Positions 23,566 through 25,781 of a DNA stretch of 25,781 nucleotides are shown piece by piece (within the stretch, counting starts at the first letter, position 1; each line of letters opens with the position of its first letter). The DNA comes from a virus, in the IMG/VR virus record IMGVR_UViG_3300027573_000298, positions 1 to 25,781 of that record. The stretch is one strand, 5' to 3'. The translations under genes and the position numbers were made by a program. The notes beneath the pieces were generated by a model that was given only the letters and a program-made list of their open reading frames with translations, was not told the origin of the DNA and ran no database searches.

Positions 23566-24183
23566 TTACTTGGCGAATGCCAACTTCTCGTAACGTTCCT
23601 TATCGAGAATACACTGGCACGTCGGACAAACAACCGGGGTAGGACGCATCAGAACACTTGAACACGCTGGGCATCTATCGTTTCCCATATCAACGGTAGC
23701 GTGTACCCATTCACGTTCAAGGTTTAAATGTCGTGCGGCTAGGCGTTGGACGTCCGCAATAACATTATGCTGATGGAACATCTGCCAATCGGAATCTGCC
23801 CGACGTACCAATCTCTGAAACCAACGAATCTGATTCTGAATGTTCTGAGCGAGCAGAGCGCCATGCGTCTTCTTGATATCATCGCGGCTCTGCTTGTTGT
23901 ATACCCAGAACAATCCAGGAAATGAGTTCGTTGGTGCGTCAATCTCAATTTGTGCAATGATGAAGTCGTTGACAATTGCGTCAGCGAAAACAGATACGGG
24001 CTCAGGAATAAGTCTTGAGCCGCGCTCATTGTCTAGGTATAGCGCGTACGAGTTATCCTTGATGTGCAAGGTAACAAAATCATTCAACGGTGCTGCTGGA
24101 ATCGTTACGTGTGGTTCCGTCAGACCCGGCTTGAATTCCCGAATTTCCCTCGGGACTAGGGACACTAATGTCGCGTCTGCCAT
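23566..24183 (-). CDS. Zinc-ribbon virion-cluster protein
   Basis: A 205-residue protein. The ATG at 24183 has AAGGA nine bases upstream; an upstream start at 24255 would add an implausible basic leader. The N-terminal part is beta-rich (LNDFVTLHIKDNSYALYLDNE then a PFLD-type acidic strand). The middle is helical. The C-terminus has CPAC (171-174) and CPTC (186-189) knuckles, a classical zinc ribbon. The first 104 bases overlap the preceding gene in another frame. The function is unknown; the position beside adaptor genes suggests a head-completion or scaffold-related role. Confidence 0.6.
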   Translation of the reverse strand: MADATLVSLVPREIREFKPGLTEPHVTIPAAPLNDFVTLHIKDNSYALYLDNERGSRLIPEPVSVFADAIVNDFIIAQIEIDAPTNSFPGLFWVYNKQSRDDIKKTHGALLAQNIQNQIRWFQRLVRRADSDWQMFHQHNVIADVQRLAARHLNLEREWVHATVDMGNDRCPACSSVLMRPTPVVCPTCQCILDKERYEKLAFAK

Positions 24184-24661
24184 TGGTATTTTCCTTGGAA
24201 TTAACGACGGCTTCTCCGATGTGGAGTTGCGTCGACATGACTGAGCATTCGTCATTCAAGAATTGGGTGAGATAATCAACTTGACGCTCGTAATGGTCTA
24301 ATTCTTCCTTCACGAGGTCGCGTTTCTTCTTCTCACCAAACAGTTGAATATGTACGAATGAGAGAACGGCATCTTCTGTTACTATCATTGGCCTGTTGTC
24401 AGGCTTTTTGAACACGAAGATGGGTTCGTACGAGAGTTTGACTCCCGGTAACAACTCAGCGTTGGGACCGCTGACTGGCATCAATCTCTCAATCACCCAA
24501 AAGGTGCCATTGAGATAATTGTAACGTGGTACTAAAACCACCTCGCCACTATCAAGGCGGCGATACTCAAGTTCATTTGTTCGTGCGAGTCGAAAGGTTT
24601 GCTTCCCGTCTAACTCACCAAACAATAACTTGAGCTTCTTGTTGATGTACACATCGTTCAT
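24080..24661 (-). CDS. Hypothetical virion-cluster protein, 193 aa
   Basis: I do not recognise this protein. Its ATG shares one base with the upstream stop (TGATG). Residues 1-100 are beta-rich with LKLLFGELDGKQTFRLART and NGTFWVIERLMPVSG. Residues ~110-140 form a charged helix (GEKKKRDLVKEELDHYERQ). The last ~45 residues are Ser/Gly/Asn-rich and probably disordered; they are encoded in the region shared with the zinc-ribbon gene. No motif is seen. A structural or assembly role is inferred from position only. Confidence 0.6.
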   Translation of the reverse strand: MNDVYINKKLKLLFGELDGKQTFRLARTNELEYRRLDSGEVVLVPRYNYLNGTFWVIERLMPVSGPNAELLPGVKLSYEPIFVFKKPDNRPMIVTEDAVLSFVHIQLFGEKKKRDLVKEELDHYERQVDYLTQFLNDECSVMSTQLHIGEAVVNSKENTNGRRDISVPSPEGNSGIQAGSDGTTRNDSSSTVE

Positions 24662-25347
24662 CAGTCCATCCAGTAAGGCTTGGGTCGTTTACCAGCCCTA
24701 TAATCCGCCTCGGCTTGCGCGTGATATTCTGCATTTTCAGCATTAGCTTTATCTAGAAATCTTAAATATGTATCGTTCTCTTGCGTTTTAAATGCTGTAG
24801 CCTCACCGGGTCGTTCTCTATAAGGAGTGAAGATGCCACCCATGTGGCGTTGTGCATTAGGTAAGGTATTTGGATATTGTTGATTCTGCGTAGCGTGTGC
24901 GGTTTCATGCGCTAACGTACCCGCAATCATAGATGGTTCCAATTTACTATCATCAACAAAGGTAGTACCACCTACTTGCATTCCACGAGTGACACCGGGT
25001 AGACGCTGCGAGCGTACATTGCTTACGAAGTTATTTGCAAAAGGATATCGTTGAGTGAACTCATTCCACGCAGGCTGTAGTTCTTTATCGACTGTTGGAT
25101 TGCTTGTGCGCGGTGGTGTATACGTTCCCGTTGGTGGTACTTGATTCGTACCAAGATAAATGCTAGCCATATTCCGAGGATAAGGTTCGTTCGGTCCCGG
25201 CATTGGCGCGGTTACATTTACTTCTTCCTGCGATGTTAACGCTCTTGGCTGCTCGGGCAAACCAAACAAGCTACGCATATTCCACGGCGTAGCGTATGAG
25301 TTCTCGCCAACCTGATATAAATAATCGTAATCGTTATCGCTAGGCAT
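24661..25347 (-). CDS. HExxH metallopeptidase-like protein beside the capsid gene
   Basis: A 228-residue protein. The N-terminal ~90 residues are Pro- and Tyr-rich and probably flexible. LAHETAHATQN (145-155) contains the zinc-binding HExxH motif (H147, E148, H151). The later ERPGEATAF has E182, a likely third ligand, as in gluzincin-like peptidases. The catalytic set therefore looks complete. The C-terminus is charged helix. The gene follows the capsid gene after a hairpin terminator, so possible roles include head maturation or a packaged host-targeting protease. The ribosome site is weak. A structural protein with a coincidental HExxH is less likely because the third ligand is also present. 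Confidence 0.65.
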   Translation of the reverse strand: MPSDNDYDYLYQVGENSYATPWNMRSLFGLPEQPRALTSQEEVNVTAPMPGPNEPYPRNMASIYLGTNQVPPTGTYTPPRTSNPTVDKELQPAWNEFTQRYPFANNFVSNVRSQRLPGVTRGMQVGGTTFVDDSKLEPSMIAGTLAHETAHATQNQQYPNTLPNAQRHMGGIFTPYRERPGEATAFKTQENDTYLRFLDKANAENAEYHAQAEADYRAGKRPKPYWMD

Positions 25348-25359
25348 GGCGGTAATCTT

Positions 25360-25395
25360 TATGAAAATGAGGGAGGAGTTGTTAGCCCCTCCCCC
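25360..25395 (-). terminator. Terminator after the capsid protein gene
   Basis: On the - strand GGGGGAGG (25395-25388) pairs with CCTCCCTC (25376-25369) over 8 bp with one G-U, and ATTTTCAT follows. It lies between the capsid stop and the next gene. Partial termination here would boost capsid transcripts relative to downstream genes. Confidence 0.6.
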
Positions 25396-25403
25396 ATAAC
25401 TAA

Positions 25404-25781
25404 CTAAGCGTAGCCAGCAGGAATCGCGAGGTTATCGATGTACGCGTTCTCCTGTGGGTTGCTTGTGAACAGGTTCCACGAAGCTACAAGATACAGCAAA
25501 GTGGAAGCTGCCACACCGCCATCTAAACCACGAACCTCGAAAATCTTTCGACCGTCGGAGGTGTAGAAACCAGGCTTCTTGAGTTCTGCACGTCCCCAAG
25601 AATCCATGTTCAGGAAATCAATTCGGCGCTTATCCCACTTGAACGACTGCTGGATAGGCACACCAGCCATCGTCATGTTTCCACCGAAGTACAAATCCAT
25701 TCCCTGAGAACCGCCTGAATCCTTATCAATCGTGGTAACGAGCATACCGAGCGATTCATAAGCCGCAGCCTGAGCCGGATG
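25404..25781 (-). CDS. Probable major capsid protein, C-terminal fragment (5' end outside window)
   Basis: The frame stays open to the right edge (HPAQAAAYESLG before the internal Met), so this is the last ~125 residues of a longer protein. The sequence is typical of a phage capsid end: a beta-rich domain with GNMTMAGVPIQQSFKWDKRR, a Trp-rich turn, GFYTSDGRKIFEVRGLDGG, and a final hydrophobic strand and helix STLLYLVASWNLFTSNP with a short AIPAGYA tail. A terminator follows at once, as is common after capsid genes. The identity is not proven without the upstream part, but the position at the head end of the late cluster supports it. Confidence 0.6.
   Translation of the reverse strand, partial: HPAQAAAYESLGMLVTTIDKDSGGSQGMDLYFGGNMTMAGVPIQQSFKWDKRRIDFLNMDSWGRAELKKPGFYTSDGRKIFEVRGLDGGVAASTLLYLVASWNLFTSNPQENAYIDNLAIPAGYA

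Noticed and set aside
23873-24244. 123-residue + strand frame opposite the zinc-ribbon gene
   Set aside because: Antisense shadow without its own signals; all surrounding genes are on the - strand.

Overview
The window is part of a lytic-type tailed bacteriophage genome, most likely short-tailed (podovirus-like). Genes are tightly packed, often sharing stop and start bases. There is a DNA replication module on the + strand and a virion module on the - strand. I see no tape-measure gene or tail-tube genes. Instead there is a head-tail adaptor-like protein, a nozzle/hub-like protein and a run of very large internal (ejection) protein candidates, which is why I favour a podovirus. The host cannot be named from the sequence. 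No integrase, repressor, insertion sequence or CRISPR array is visible, and portal, terminase and lysis genes are not recognised here. Part of the head module presumably lies beyond the right edge.

Left arm, 1-5965, + strand: the C-terminus of a Sak4-like recombination ATPase, a DUF669-like candidate ssDNA-binding protein, and a ~200-base intergenic stretch with three hairpins. Then come a tRNA-Leu(UAA), two small unknown genes and an extremely acidic protein followed by an intrinsic terminator. Next are a degenerate phage Dam-type methyltransferase-like protein, a uracil-DNA glycosylase/DNA polymerase I fusion, and a DUF3987-like helicase/ATPase that starts inside the polymerase stop codon. 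Together these look like replication, recombination and DNA processing.

A bidirectional terminator (5981-6012) separates the two converging transcription units.

Right arm, read from 25781 down to 6021, - strand: the C-terminus of the probable major capsid protein and a terminator, then a HExxH metallopeptidase-like protein and two unknown proteins (one with a zinc ribbon). The adaptor, a small protein and the nozzle/hub follow. The host-recognition cassette comes next: a fibronectin-III-like protein, three small beta-rich proteins, a coiled-coil protein, a fascin-like trefoil plus glycoside-hydrolase protein, and an S74-chaperone tail fibre. Last are a small unknown protein, a 26-residue membrane microprotein, a GNAT-like protein, a 675-residue repeat protein, a minimal nucleotidyltransferase, a 380-residue protein and a 1518-residue polyvalent protein with an ADP-ribosyltransferase-like domain.

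The most interesting points are the UDG-polymerase fusion whose UDG part lacks the iron-sulphur cysteines, the methyltransferase relative with a broken catalytic motif, and the ejection-protein operon carrying three enzyme-like folds (GNAT, nucleotidyltransferase, ADP-ribosyltransferase) that could act on the host. The unannounced 26-residue membrane peptide is also notable. All functions are inferred from reading motifs by eye; no database search was run.
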